Part shown: positions 1 to 12,228 of the stretch, in pieces
Numbering within the stretch: position 1 is the first letter of the stretch
Layout: each line of letters opens with the position of its first letter
Source: Choristoneura fumiferana
Taxonomy: Eukaryota > Arthropoda > Insecta > Lepidoptera > Tortricidae
DNA: 64,000 nucleotides
Direction of reading: 5' to 3'
Assembly (NCBI RefSeq): GCF_025370935.1
Contig: NC_133485.1
Location: 4,299,107-4,363,106 of the forward strand
The notes under the pieces: model-generated
Told to the model about the DNA's origin: nothing
Seen by the model: the letters and a program-made list of their open reading frames with translations, nothing else
Databases searched by the model: none
Position numbers and translations under genes: made by a program

Positions 1-3000
1 TTTTAGTAGTGTGTCTGCGCCTTAAGTGTTGCATATTGAATATTATTATCATACTAGAGGGTAGCTTTCAGTCGTGCAAACGTTTGCTAGTGAACAAGAC
101 TTTGATTTAACAATAAGCAGTGAAATTTGATGTAACCTTGTGATTTGGCTGAGTGAGTAGATGTATTGTTTTTAGATGAATTACAGGATTTATTTGTACC
201 TACATATGTACGTGTCCAATTTGCTTACAACTTTAATGGCAAATTACCAATAACAACTGCAGCTTATTATACGTTGTCATACTAGCTTAGACTAGGTTAG
301 TGATATGACAGGCACAGCGTAAACAATTTTTTTATTCGAATCCAAATCCCAATTTTTAAGTGGGCGAAATAGTATAAAAATACATAGTTACAATTCTGCA
401 TTGTGTGCTATTGACATTTAATTTGGATGAATAATGAATATGGATCCAGTCCATATGTATCACTCTCGTTTTTTCAAACTTAATGTTTTTCCAGCCATAG
501 AAAAAAATGTACACAATGCAAAGTATAATAATATAATATTTATTGTTGTGTCTTGTATTGTGAATAAATGTATTTTTTTTCTTTCTTTCAATTGAGCCAG
601 TCGCTTCGCAGACTACACGTTTTATGCATTAAAGACCAATAAACGCCTTTTTCTTTACCTTGTGGAAACTTCTACAGTTATTGGCTCTGTAGTTTAGCCA
701 TGTCGGAACTCATTTAAAAAAACTTCGATATATAAATAATGTAGAGTTCTCAAACGAAGTGGTTTAATATTATGTATAGTAGCCATAGTAGCCTCATAGA
801 CATCACGTTATACAATCCCGGATCTATAAGTTAAGGGGGTAAGCAAGGCCGCCGAAATTCACTTTTGCCGCGGTTCGAACATTTCGTAGACACTAACGTT
901 ATACAGATATATACACTAACATCACCCCATAAATAATCCCATGCAGTGCTTACTTTATAGTCGCTTCTAGAGTTATTAATTCAGTTGTTTGGGACTATCA
1001 ATTCAATAACACCAGCAACCTCATAGAGACTGCGTGTTATAACCCATTAAAGCCCCATAAGCACTCTTTGCCGCTCCAGCCACGGTGCCGCGTCCACAAA
1101 CAATCGCGGGCAGTGCTCGCCTGGCGCCCGCAGATCGCGCATGTGTAACGCGCGCGAACAAACTCTCACATTCGTCCGCATTGATAGTGAAGTACCGTTG
1201 GATAGTGATGTGCTGTGTGTGAATGAAACGTGGATGAGGTTTATAAACGGACATTTGATCAATTAGTTTAAGATTTAGCGTTGCGATGTTGAATTGAAAA
1301 GGAGCTATGCTTCTAAAACTTGCTCGATGTTACGACTAAGTTGTGGTTGAGGATAAACTTACGTATGAAAGAAATATCTTCCAATAAACTAGCACCTGTT
1401 AAAAAACTTAACAGGATTAACAGTAGGGAAATCCTCAGGTACTTACTATAGATTTCTACTTAATTTAGTGGCAGTAAAATTGATACAAAAAGTTAAATTC
1501 TTCCATCTACGTTTACCATCGGGTTAAACTCTAATGGTCCAAGACTAAGTAGGTATTAGCACCCATGAACAGATGTATGTAATGTACTCCACGCTAGGTG
1601 CTAATTTTATGACCAAGGACCATTTTGTTAAGTTCACTTCATCTATCTGTCGCTTTTCAATACCTATGGCTGTATAATAAACTCTGTACTGTAAAGTACA
1701 TAATCATCGATTTACAAAACGTAGGTACATAGTTTCTTATAGTAGAAAAATTTTCTATGTAGATTGGATACAAACAACAGGTTGTTTTATGCTTCTCTAT
1801 GTAGAAAAATAAGTCTATCTCGATTAAGTAATTGGTTTTTAAATAGGCACTTAGTTATTTCTTCATGTAATTCTTGAGCATAGATTTGCTGAAGAGAAAT
1901 AAGAGTTCAATTATCGTCTTTAGTTTTTTTTTCATTGTCACGAGATTCCATAGCTTATTTTAAACTTTTTCAAAGCAAAATTTTATAAGTATATTACGTT
2001 TTAAATTCTAAGAACTAAAGCAGTTTTGAAATTTGACTGCCTAAATTATAGGCAGTGTGAACATGATTCCGGGAAAACACAGGAATCAGGGACTATAAGT
2101 AGTAATTGCTCTTGGTATAAAAACAGGATTAATCAAGTAATCAGTAATCACATGTTCACAACAATGTGAGCACCGTTGTAACTACTTGTTTAACTTAAAC
2201 AATGTACGAGAGGGCGTTGACATCCATTCGATATTTGACATGAAACAATAAACAATGCTAATTATCTAAGGAAACGTAAAATAAATAGTATTTAACGTAC
2301 CACTAACGTACGTTTGTTAATTACATAATACTTAACATTTTTCAGCTCGAATTTGAATAGGTAACAGAAAACAGCTCCTCGGTTATTTACTGCTAAAATT
2401 CAGTCTATGGTCCCCTGTAGGTACACAATAATAATAAATAACAATTTATTCGTAAAAAAATGTTTTGTCCACAATACTATAATCTCAAAATTGTTTAAAT
2501 CATAATAATTTCACACAAGCAAAGTCACATAAGATACAACTGTATAAAAAAGTAAAAAAATTGTGTCAGTAAATTTATTGGTAAGTTAGTTAAATACTTT
2601 TTACTAAAATTCTCGGATTTTTCTCATCGGTAACCTAAAATGTTGCAGTTTTCCAACATTTATGACTATCTAGGAAACCTACATTCAGCAATGTGGGCGT
2701 AAAATATCTAGATTCAATCATATTCACTTCCGACTAACTCAATGTAAGGTTACATTTTGCATTAGTAATAAATTAGCTTTCCGGATACCGGTAACGTTAA
2801 AAATTCGAATAACTTTGAATAAATTTCACACATTACACAGTTTATTATCAAGGAAGTAATCAACTGAACTCAAAGTTCACAAGTCAGGTGTAGTCAATTC
2901 AAATGGGACTAGGATCTTAGGAAATTAGCATAATCATAAATATACAGATATGCTCGTAACATTAATTGCTGTTTACAATGCACTTAATGTAAAATGAAAG

Positions 3001-3740
3001 CAGCAGAGGCCGTAGCATTACTACTTCGTCAATTATAAAACAGTTATTTCCTCTTATAAATACTTTGATGTTTGTAAGACTAAGGTGTCTTGACAAACGT
3101 TTTTCAGATAGTCAAAGTCAAACTCAATATATTGTTATCCAGTTAAGACTTTAACAAGTTTTCCCACCGGTTTGGAAAAATCTCTGTTGAGAACTTGAAA
3201 AGAACCCAGTAAGAAACTTAACGAGGTATAGAGGCCACATTGTAGGTAGGTATCCAAGTCCAAAAACTGTCGATAACTTTCCTCATTTGCCCGAGCTACT
3301 TCGATGAACTTTTATTTACGCTTCTAGTTCAAATAATCTTTGATCATTTTGACCACACAGATTATACAGGGTGACCCCTAAGTGGTGAACAAAAATTGTA
3401 ATTTGTAACGCAGCATTTCTAGGCAAATCCAGTGGATTATACATTTTTTGCACTGAGCTGATAGCCGGTAACTACGTTCCATAGTCGCTCTTACCTTAAT
3501 TTCCATTCACAAAACATTTAAGGCACGCAGGTGTAATAAATTTGGCGAAAGAAATGTCAGGGTCGAGACAGCAGAGAAGCAAATGCCACTGTCGCGTTTT
3601 GGATCAAACATAAAAGGCATCTTTTTATGTGGAAGATACAGCCGTTGTTGTAAACAAAACAACGTACAGAAAAACGTCCCTTGATCTTAGAAATTTTGTA
3701 TTTCACATTAAGATTTTCTTCGAATATGTTCACAAATTGA
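1..3740. other. Upstream intergenic DNA without a recognised gene
   Basis: AT-rich, with stops in all frames. An AATAAA at 563-568 followed by a T/C-rich run might end an older transcript or retroelement. A CpG-rich patch at 1070-1150 (CGCGTCCACAAACAATCGCG and on) could be a promoter or a distant first exon, but nothing decides this. TACAGGGTGACCCC at 3365 resembles a mariner-type terminus with no visible partner. Confidence 0.5.
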
Positions 3741-3965
3741 CGAACGGATAGTCCAGTGGTTTGAGAACCTGCCTAGTGCCTATGAAGCTCGAGGTCACGG
3801 GTTCGATCCCCGGTCGGGGAATATATTTGTAGGAATAAAACAAATGTTGGCTCTCGAGCCTTGGATGTTTAATATTATGTATTTATATATATAAGTGTTT
3901 ATCTGTTGCCTAGTATCCATAGTACAAGTTTTGCTTAAATATATTGGGGCTAGGTCAATTGATGT
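3741..3965 (+). repeat. tRNA-derived SINE, family B
   Basis: A-box-like TAGTCCAGTGGTTTGAGAAC and an exact B-box core GGTTCGATCCC are followed by an AT-rich body (AATAAAACAAATGTTGGCTC). The 5' seven bases cannot pair with the bases after the T arm, so it is not a working tRNA. A second copy starts near 39965 and shares the B box and body. Confidence 0.7.
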
Positions 3966-5330
3966 CAAAATTATCACATGATAAGTATGTTTTTTTTATT
4001 TATATACAATAGTCGGTACTCACAAAATTTCCTACGTCGAAGGACATTAGCAGAATTTTCTGCAGTCTTAGTGTTAAAACCATAAACATAACCAAAAGAC
4101 ACCTTGAAACAATTTTGCCCAACCAACAAGATATTTTGCGTGCTTCTCATACGTATTATTTTTGAGAATGTCCAATATCGGTAAAAAACGTTTCATAGAA
4201 ACGCTAACTCCAAAAACATGTTTAAATAAGAAATGTAGAAATAACGCTATTCCAACTGTTCACTACACGTTCCATAAGCCACGAAAATGTAACAAAACCG
4301 GTTGGGCCACAGGTATTCCGTAAAAACTGTGATATCTACGATAGAGTGGATGAAATGTATTGTAATAAGATAATAACGCTTTGTATAGCTATAAATCCAC
4401 TGTGAGTATCTAATACTTACTTAAATTTCAATATTGAGTCCAAAAACGTCTTTTTGCTAAAACAAAACAGCCCAATATGAATTATAAATATTTTATTGAC
4501 TATGTTGAAGTTTTTTGAGTAGGAAGTACCTATATTTAAAATAGTTACATTAAAAACCTTAATATACATTTTTTACTACGGAGCTGGCCTTTACTTAACT
4601 TTCTCTCAAATAATTATTATAGTTGACTGTCTTTAGGCGCATCTGAAACTTTTAATCTATGTTTCTCTGTACCTAGGTACATTACAGCTAAAGTAATTTG
4701 TATACTGATATTCAAAGGATGCCTACATGTGTCAAATAGAACGTGTTTAAATATAAACTAAATTTTTCAAGTATCTTTAACTTTAATTAAAAAACCAATG
4801 TTAACTAAACCTTGTCTGTTAGCTAGCGTGGGCATCGGCGCCACAATGCCATGGAATGCAACCAGATCATGGCAACTGCTCTGCAAAGATGCTTTCATAT
4901 ATTACTTAAATAGATAACATTCCCACAAACCCATCTTTTAATTCCATATTTGATAAAATAAAAGAAACCGTGAACTTCCGCATAAAAGAGTACAAAAGTT
5001 GGAAAATTAAACTAAATTATGTTCATACAAAATTGTCGCCGAATTCAAGTATTTTTCATCACACTTTCGCGTAAACAGTGTCTTAACATGCAGGTTACCT
5101 TGGTTGCAACCCCCCAAATAAACCCTAGAACTTAATGTGCTTGTCATGAAACCCATGGTCGGTAAATAAGTTTGTTACTGCTTGGCGTGCTGCTCGTGCT
5201 GGCGTGCGGGTCGGGCACATGCTGCGGAGCTGGCGCAGCCAAGGGCGTAGTCAGCGGTATCGGCAATAAGTATTTGAAAAAATATTAGTTTTTCTTTTAC
5301 AAATATGCAATTTTACTCGCATATGTGATG
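3966..5330. other. Intergenic DNA; one GC-rich protein-like patch
   Basis: Mostly AT-rich and featureless. A GC-rich patch at 4830-4875 and another at 5175-5265 stand out. The second is open from 5166 to the stop at 5286 and reads as a hydrophobic, signal-peptide-like run, but it has no ATG in frame. Confidence 0.45.
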
Positions 5331-5334
5331 AAAA

Positions 5335-5476
5335 ACATTGTATGTCGCAAGGGCGGTACTAGAATTACGAACATCGACTTATTAAAGCCCTCAGTCTTCG
5401 ACTTCGGGCTCTTCGGGACTCGGGGGAATAAACTCTCGTTCGTAATTCCTTATTTACCGCCCTTAAGACACAATGT
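5335..5476. mobile_element. MITE-like foldback element
   Basis: The ends ACATTGTATGTCGCAAGGGC and the complement of GCCCTTAAGACACAATGT pair, and the pairing continues inward to GAATTACGAAC. It makes a 142-bp hairpin with arms of about 38 bp. No coding capacity. Confidence 0.75.
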
Positions 5477-5560
5477 ACAATTACGTCAAATATATCGCAA
5501 TTCCCAGATTGTAATGAAACTGGCCACTAATAAAGGAAAAAATGTAATATGTACCTAGAT

Positions 5561-5987
5561 AATGAGGGCTATCGCGTATGAATTCGCCGCTAGAGGCGCT
5601 AGTGTAGCCTGAGGTCTCCGAAGTGTCAAATCTCATAGTTTTTGGGTGAGCTACGCGGGTTTAATTATAATTAGAACAATTTTGTGAATATTTTGCAATA
5701 CCTGAAATTAATCATGGCAATTATGCGTTACGGGGCAATGAATGTCTGTGTTTTGAGACAGTTTTGTCTTTCGGAAACTTTTGTCCTCCCTTTTTTTCCT
5801 AACAAAACGGGACTACGGAACACTGGTTTTGCTCGATATTTTTATGGTACGGTTTTAAGGTGTATTAAATATGTTTTTAATCTAAACTTTGTTTTCACGG
5901 CCGTAATAACAGACTTTGAAAGCCACACTTAAAAACCTCACGCAACAGTGGCGCCATCTAGAAAGAGAAAAAACGATAGCCCTCATT
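5561..5987. mobile_element. MITE with 14-bp perfect terminal inverted repeats
   Basis: Starts AATGAGGGCTATCG and ends CGATAGCCCTCATT. The 427-bp interior has an 82-codon open frame with no recognisable domain, probably chance. Confidence 0.75.
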
Positions 5988-6640
5988 GAGTAATTAATCT
6001 AAATTCAAACTTTTCCTTCCGTAAAATAACTGGTCAGTGAGAAAATCTAATCAATAACGAAATAATAATTCGAAACTAGTAGCATTATTTATGACACAAT
6101 TGGATAATTAAAAAAATTAGGAAATGCCATTCGTCAGATTAAGTTAAAGCTTCAACGAGCTCAAAATATTGTGCAAACGAATTTACGTTAAAAATAATTA
6201 CCTACTACTCGTACAAAGTGCCAGTGCGTAGGTATTTCTGAAAACTCGTAGTTATAAAGAACATATTATATGACCTGTAGTTTTTTTTTCAGAACGATTA
6301 TTTTCCTTTAATAGTGAAGCCAGATTTCAGATTTAAATAATTAGTGACTAGTGAATATTGCATGCAATAAAGAGGCGAATTTAGTTTAACGACAAGTTTA
6401 TATTTAAGTTGCCGTGTTAGTTAGTACGAGTAAGTATGTTTTGATTAAATCTTAAAAGTCGGGCTGACTTGAACCATTTTTTTACTTGAGTCATAAGTAA
6501 ATTGGATGACAATAGGTGAGAAAAAAAAACAATAAAAACTATATTTTTTTAACATCATTTTGTTTTTAAGTATTTAGGGGGTGATCTTTGGAACTATTGA
6601 ACCTATACTAAATACTCTTTCACAATTATACTAAAACTAG
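5988..6640. other. No recognised feature
   Basis: AT-rich, stops in all frames. Only homopolymer runs were seen. Confidence 0.5.
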
Positions 6641-6799
6641 CCGCTACCCACGACTCCGTCCGCGTAGAATTCGGTTATCGTTATCCCGCGGGAACTATTT
6701 AATTTCCGGGATAAAAACTATTCTATGTCCTTCCCTGGGACTCATACTACATACGTTTACCCGCGGCTTCGCACGCGTAAACCATTAGATACAGTAAGA

Positions 6800-6915
6800 C
6801 TACTACGAAACTCTAAAATCGAAGTTCGTATCGTACCTTCCCTCTCACTCTCGTATTAAATAATATAAGCGTCAGTGGGACGGTACGATACGAACTTCGA
6901 TTTTATTAAATTCTC
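6800..6915. mobile_element. Foldback element, family 'AAATCGAAGTTCGTATCGTAC'
   Basis: Arms AAATCGAAGTTCGTATCGTA and its complement flank a short centre containing CTCTCGTATTAAATAATATA. Related copies lie at 13018-13271 and 63848-63968. Confidence 0.8.
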
Positions 6916-6960
6916 GTGGGAATTCCCTAAAATTACTTCGTGGTTTTCATTGACGTCAAA

Positions 6961-7492
6961 TTAAGAGCGCTTATTCCTGCTTTGCTGGCAACGTTGCATT
7001 TTTGTTAGTTTTTTCTCGATTATTCCATATAAATTGAGTGAAAATAATAATGTTGTCTGATAGAACACTTCTTAATATATAAGTAATGTGTCTACTCCAA
7101 TTATTCGTTATAGATTAACCCCTTATTCATAAACGACAATCAAACCTATTTTAGTTTAAAATGCCGCTAAAATTCGTTTGTCCTTATCTGTCACTTTGAC
7201 ATTTTGTATTTTTAAAAGGGACAAAGCATTTGTTAGTTAACATAGGCTTGTTAAGTGTTTATGAATAACGGGATAGACTTTTATTTCTTTAAAAACCGGT
7301 CATAAACATTAATTCGTTTTTAAGGAATATAAAAGTCTATCACGAATAATTATTGGAGTAGACACATTAACTTATATTTAAGAACAGTTCTAACAGACCA
7401 CATTTTTAATTTTCATTCAATTTTTATGGAATAATCGAGAAAAACTAACAAAAATGCAACGTTGCCAGCTCAGCAGGTATAAACGCTCTTAA
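6961..7492. mobile_element. Long-armed foldback element with TTAA at both ends
   Basis: TTAAGAGCG at the left and CGCTCTTAA at the right. The arms pair for about 150 bp (left GCAACGTTGCATTTTTGTTA; right its near-complement TAACAAAAATGCAACGTTGC). TTAA fits a piggyBac-type target site, but no transposase is present. The left arm is split by another element at 7116-7272. Confidence 0.8.
7116..7272. mobile_element. MITE nested in the left arm of the 6961-7492 element
   Basis: CCCTTATTCATAAAC at the left and GTTTATGAATAACGGG at the right form the terminal inverted repeats. Without it, the outer left arm would read TTATTCGTTATAGACTTTTA, matching the complement of the right arm. Confidence 0.75.
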
Positions 7493-7735
7493 AACACCCA
7501 TGCCAAATTTCATGACTCTAAGCCCAGCGGTTGTTTCGAGATTTTATCCCTATCCCGTGTAATAAAAAGTATTCTATGTTTTAATCCAGGTTAAAAACTA
7601 ACTTTTTGGCAAATTTCATCCAAATCCGTCAAGCCGTTTCAGCGTGAAGAAGTAACAAACATACTCACTCACTCACTCACTCAATAACTCACTCACTCAC
7701 AAACTTTCACATTTATAATATAATAGGAGTAGGAT

Positions 7736-8504
7736 AATACTATAATCCTTAAACAATTTCCTCAGAAAAGTGCAAAACTCAATTTTATTAACCTCGTTTC
7801 CCAAGTAAATGATGAACTCATTTCTTATTTCTCAAATTTGTCACCCAAAGGCCGCCAGCTATTAAACTTAACCTTGCTATTAACTCCTTAATCCTTAGTA
7901 TTTCATTGAGTACTCCAAAGTAAAAGTCGCTTTAAGATTAGCCCTTCAGCAGCCCACGCCGCCCACGCGTGGGCAATGGACCATTGACCAATGCCGCCAA
8001 AATTTGCTCCTACACAAACTTACAGATGCAAATTACACGCATTGCAACCATTCTTATTGTGAAACAATACGAACTATTTTACATTAACTTAAAAGTAATT
8101 TTTATGTGGATTTTGCTCCTACGCAACCAAAAAGATATTATGTCGATCCCTTAGACTAAGTTCTTATTCCAAAATAAATAAAGGATATTAGATTTTGGTT
8201 GTCGTAAAATGCCATTTCTATAGTTGTGAAATAACACTTATGTACTTTTTAGGAGTCTATTATTATGTAGATTTGCTTCCTCTACTTTTTATGGTTTTTA
8301 GCACCTTGTGATCGTTTTCGTAGATCAGTTTTTATGTAAATTGTCAATGTCCTTTTGCGCTGTTTTTAGAACCTATAAATCTTTAGCAGTCATATATCTG
8401 ATGATGTCATACTTAACTTTGGAATGTATCCTATAAACTCGGTACAAATGTCGTTCGATCTAGTCTTGCTGATTGATATTCCAATACCAATCTATTCGTA
8501 CCTA
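7736..8504. other. No recognised feature
   Basis: AT-rich, short chance frames only. Confidence 0.5.
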
Positions 8505-9124
8505 TAAAAACCGGCCAAGAGCGTGTCGGACACGCCCGAAATAGGGTTCCGTAGCCATTACGAAAAAATCAAGTAATATTTTTCTAAGGATTTCGTATTT
8601 TGTACGGAATATTCCAAGTTTAGGTATATTATTTACTCTTAAACTACTAATAATTCTCAAGAAAACTTAACCTAGTTTTCCTTGTAAGTTTGATATACTT
8701 ACTATCATCCTGAATTTTTTAAAATTTTCCACCCACCGGTTTAGATTTTAGAGGGGGGGGGGGACGCTCGATTTTAATGAAAAATTGCGCTTTAAAGTTG
8801 AATATTTTGCAAACAAATCACTGAATCGAAAAATCATTTTAGCAACCCCCTAATGATTTTAAAAGACCTATCCAACGATGCCCCACAATACAAGGTTAGA
8901 TGAGAAAAAAAAAACACCCCTTTACGTGTATAGGTATTCTAAAAAAAAATTTTTTTTTATTTTTTATTATACCATTTTGTTGGCATAGCTTACATATATA
9001 TCCGTGCAAAGTTACAGCTTTCTAGCATTGATAGTCTCTGAGCAAAGCCGCGGACAGACAGACAGACAGACATGGCGAAACTATAAGGTTTCCGTTTTTG
9101 CCATTTTGGCTCCGGAACCCTAAA
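8505..9124 (+). repeat. Dispersed lepidopteran repeat (ACCGGCCAAGAGCGTGTCGG ... CGGAACCCTAAAA), near-complete copy
   Basis: Begins ACCGGCCAAGAGCGTGTCGG and ends GGCTCCGGAACCCTAAAA, with a GACA run and an 11-G run inside. It has no terminal inverted repeats and no coding frame. The shape recalls non-autonomous Helitron-like elements, but no terminal hairpin was confirmed. A truncated copy lies at 49441-49868, and a relative in the other direction at 40376-41000. Confidence 0.65.
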
Positions 9125-11595
9125 AGCCGTAAAGCGTAAAGGCCGGTAGGACGTGTCAGATATTATTGTACGCTCCGCTGTGACAAATATGAATGCAGGT
9201 GGCTTTACAAGTTTTGCTACACTTCCAACGGCTATTTATTCAAAGTAGCCGGTTGCAGCCGACTTTCCAGCCGCGTGCGCGTGCGCCGGCCCCGTGAACA
9301 TGTTGCGCTATCATTATATTGGCACGTTCCAATAGTCACCGCGGGTGCTCCGCGGCGCAAGCCGTGAGAGAAAGCGAGCTTTGGTATTATATGCATTTGT
9401 GTACCACTTAGTAAAGCTACGGGGAGAATTATAGGGCTTTTGATGTTCTCCAAATGATTTGTATAACAACTATACGTTGCAGGATAGGATAGGATAGGAT
9501 ATGATAGTCTCATATTCGTCCAATGCCCGTGTATTTTGTAGGTATATGACTAAGTATATTATCTTTGGGTCTAATTAAATAAAAATAAGATTATCAGGAA
9601 GGAATTCAGGACAAATTATAGTGCAATTCACATGACAAGTCGTTTGAAAAAATAAATGATGCAATTGAGTTTTTCCCGAATATCTGCCATTATCGTATAA
9701 ATTTGCGATGCATTTTTCAAAACAATACACCTTTAAAATACCGCTATGCGTCTTACCTACTACAGAGCGTGACCAAGGGGGGTGCAGGGAAGGGCAGCAG
9801 CCCCCCACTACCTAGAGTGAGCTTTTGACTATACCTACAATACATAAATTTCCCCTATAGATGAACTTACGCGAAATAAAATTTTTGATTAGATTTTAAA
9901 GAATTGTTCAGCATCAATCGCTTTTTCCCATGGCTTGTCCCATATCGCCCCAGGCACTGCATCCAGCACGCATCGCATTGTTAATAAAGTACATTTAAAC
10001 GTTTCTAGAGCTGAATCGTGAAATTTAACGGTTGTACAATAATACGGCGAGTGCATTCCGATTGTGATTGTAGTTGGAACTATGTTGAGATAACCTGTTA
10101 CTGTTTTGAGATACTATGTTAGTAGATACAGGCTTTTAAATACTAGCATATCAAGAGGCAATCGATGTTTAGACACACGCTTACAAGCCAAATCGTCACT
10201 TCTACCTGTCAAACAGCATATGATAGCGGTAGATATTGATGGCGGATATGAATATGATTTTAATTGCGAACACATTACACGATACAACAGGGTTTGAGGC
10301 GTTAAATAAATATGAAGACAAGCTAGTTAAGTGAATTGTAGAGCTCACGTAGAACCTTGCATAAATAACGTTAAAACTTCTATGCATCGCAAGTGAATTC
10401 TGTGTAACATAAAAATGTACTTACATTGTTGTCACCATTGCGATTTTTTACGTGTCCCTCTGTCTGAGATATGACGGCTTCAATCTTTCTTCTACTCATA
10501 CCACGCAGCTAAAAAATGTACTCATACCAACTGTAGACTTTCACGACTAAATGATATGTCGTAAATAACATGGCATAGAACAAATTTCACTCCTCCCGAT
10601 ATGGTAATGTGTGGGCCACTGTTATTATGATGTGGCCTCTCCCTGGCCCAAACGTGGACACCGAGGGTGTTCCGGATCAATAAGGTTGCGCGAACAAGTG
10701 GCGTGGGTCAAGCATGACTCATTTTAACCTAGCAAGTGTAAAAGCTATGACCAAATAAGAATTAAAGACAGAATTCTGTGAATATTAAAATTAAGCTGGA
10801 TAAATATGCCTCATCTTGTGTGCGTGGGTGTAGCTTAACTAGCAGTTTATTTTATCACTCTTCGAATAGATAATTTCAACTGGCTTTAAGAATATTTGTA
10901 GCGGAGAGATCTCAAATATTCAAGGTACGATGTTATCTAACTATCATTCAGCCATGTCTGTGTTTTTGTCTTTTGATATCCTAAAAGAAGCAATGTAGAA
11001 GTTTTTACGGCCTCAAATGTCTACTCGAAAATATCTACCAGATCTCAGACCAAGGCGTATAGTTTTACCGGTGTGTGGAGAAGAGCCATAATAGAGGTAG
11101 AGAGATTTCTTTCCATGCAGATGTTTATGCCTGAGGACTGAGTTCATAAGGAATAACATCGTAAGTTGTATTTATACGTTCCATTTGTGAAACTTCGATA
11201 GTGCGATGCGTGATATCGCAGTTGTTCTATGTGATGACTAGATGGCGCTAGGTGGCGCTACCTGCCTAGTGAGGCACCGTCTACCGTCTTTATTTTTTAT
11301 TCGGTCAGTATTAAAGTTAGTTTTGAAAGCTTTTTATACTTAGTTGACGAGTCATTATTACGTTTTTATCTGTACATTGTGAAACCACAAAGAATGTACA
11401 TGTCATGTTATTAACTTACAATGGCCTTAAGACATATTTAAATAAGAAAGTTTTCTAGGCGGGCTGTTTAACACATATATAAATAAAAAAACACAGTAAA
11501 AAAACTAATAGATAAATATAGATTTAAATGCGATGATAATTATATAATGCTCTTAAGGCTCGTAAACCAATAGACACGGTTCATTTACCTATCCT
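9125..11595. other. Intergenic DNA with small repeat fragments
   Basis: 9143-9205 is a fragment of the GGTACAGTCACCAGC MITE family. 9481-9501 is four units of the pentamer GGATA. A GC-rich patch lies at 9255-9300. No gene was recognised. Confidence 0.5.
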
Positions 11596-11599
11596 CGCA

Positions 11600-11850
11600 C
11601 AGCACAGCTCTTGTGGAATCAGCTGAGCGAAGCGAAACACCTACGAAGACATTCAATGGTGTATGTGAAGTTCACAACAAGCTGTCGGTTGGCCTCCAAC
11701 AAGATGGAGCAACGATCTGGTTAGGATCGCGGGATCGCGGTGGATGCGGAAAGCACAAGACCGGCCTGAGTGGAGAGTTTTGGGGAAGGCCTATGAAAAA
11801 AATAACTTCGTCTTTCGGTAGACATGATGATGATGATGATGTGAAGTGCC
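11600..11850 (+). repeat. SINE fragment joined to a 5'-truncated RTE-type LINE tail
   Basis: 11600-11685 matches the middle of the tRNA-SINE (ACGAAGACATTCAATGGTG). 11690-11850 is an RTE-type 3' end (CCTCCAACAAGATGGAGCAA, GGATCGCGGTGGATGCGGAA, GGGGAAGGCCTATG) closing with a GATGAT run. Confidence 0.65.
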
Positions 11851-11959
11851 AAGCAGTGAAATGTATATAAGCTGAGATGTACTCTTCGTTGCTACACACA
11901 ATAACATGAATGTAATTTTTTACAGGCATTTAAACTAACTAGTCTTAAAGTAAAAGTCA

Positions 11960-12078
11960 AGCTCACAATTGACTACAAAGTGCGCGAATGACTTGACTAT
12001 GACGTAGTGCGGAGTGACTAAAGTGTGCAGTGACTTAGTGGCCAGTGTTCATTGAGATGTCGTGACAAAGCCGCCACC
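11960..12078 (+). promoter_or_regulatory. Probable Hillarin 5' leader and start context
   Basis: The bases just before the start codon read GCCGCCACC, an unusually exact Kozak context for an insect gene; the +4 base is T. The upstream stretch is rich in AGTGNNTGACT-like words. No TATA box or clear initiator is visible. An acceptor-like TTTTTTACAG at 11916-11925 could join an upstream untranslated exon, so the transcription start is not fixed. Confidence 0.45.
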
Positions 12079-12228
12079 ATGTATCGGCCGAATTTCTACG
12101 AGAGCACGTGTTTCCGGTGCAGTGAGATAGTGTACCAGGTGGACCGGGTGGGTCCTCTGAAGGACTTCACGTTCTTCCACAGCGGGTGTTTCAAGTGCTC
12201 CGTTTGCGGGACCAAACTTACTTTAAAG
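12079..12228 (+). CDS. Hil: Hillarin exon 1: first LIM zinc finger
   Basis: Encodes residues 1-50, ending in phase 0 at donor GTAAGC. It carries C11-x2-C14, H34-x2-C37 (first zinc site) and C40-x2-C43 (start of the second zinc site) of the LIM domain. The start at 12079 gives MYRPNFYEST, and the near-perfect Kozak context supports it. The open frame extends upstream only to a TTG and has no other ATG. Confidence 0.95.

Larger units (their letters stand above)
6641..7735 (+). repeat. Lepidopteran dispersed repeat cluster (CCGCGACTTCGTCCGCG family), interrupted by three insertions
   Basis: 6641-6760 holds the degenerate start (CCACGACTCCGTCCGCG, CGGGATAAAAACTATTC). A second start lies at about 6755-6790. 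The 3' part, with CAAATTTCATCCAAATCCGTCAAG and a (CTCA)n run, continues at 7500-7735. Foldback elements at 6800-6915 and 6961-7492 interrupt it. Confidence 0.65.

Noticed and set aside
3743..3820. tRNA gene
   Set aside because: The A and B boxes are present but the acceptor stem cannot form, and a second copy with the same tail lies at 39965. It is a SINE head.
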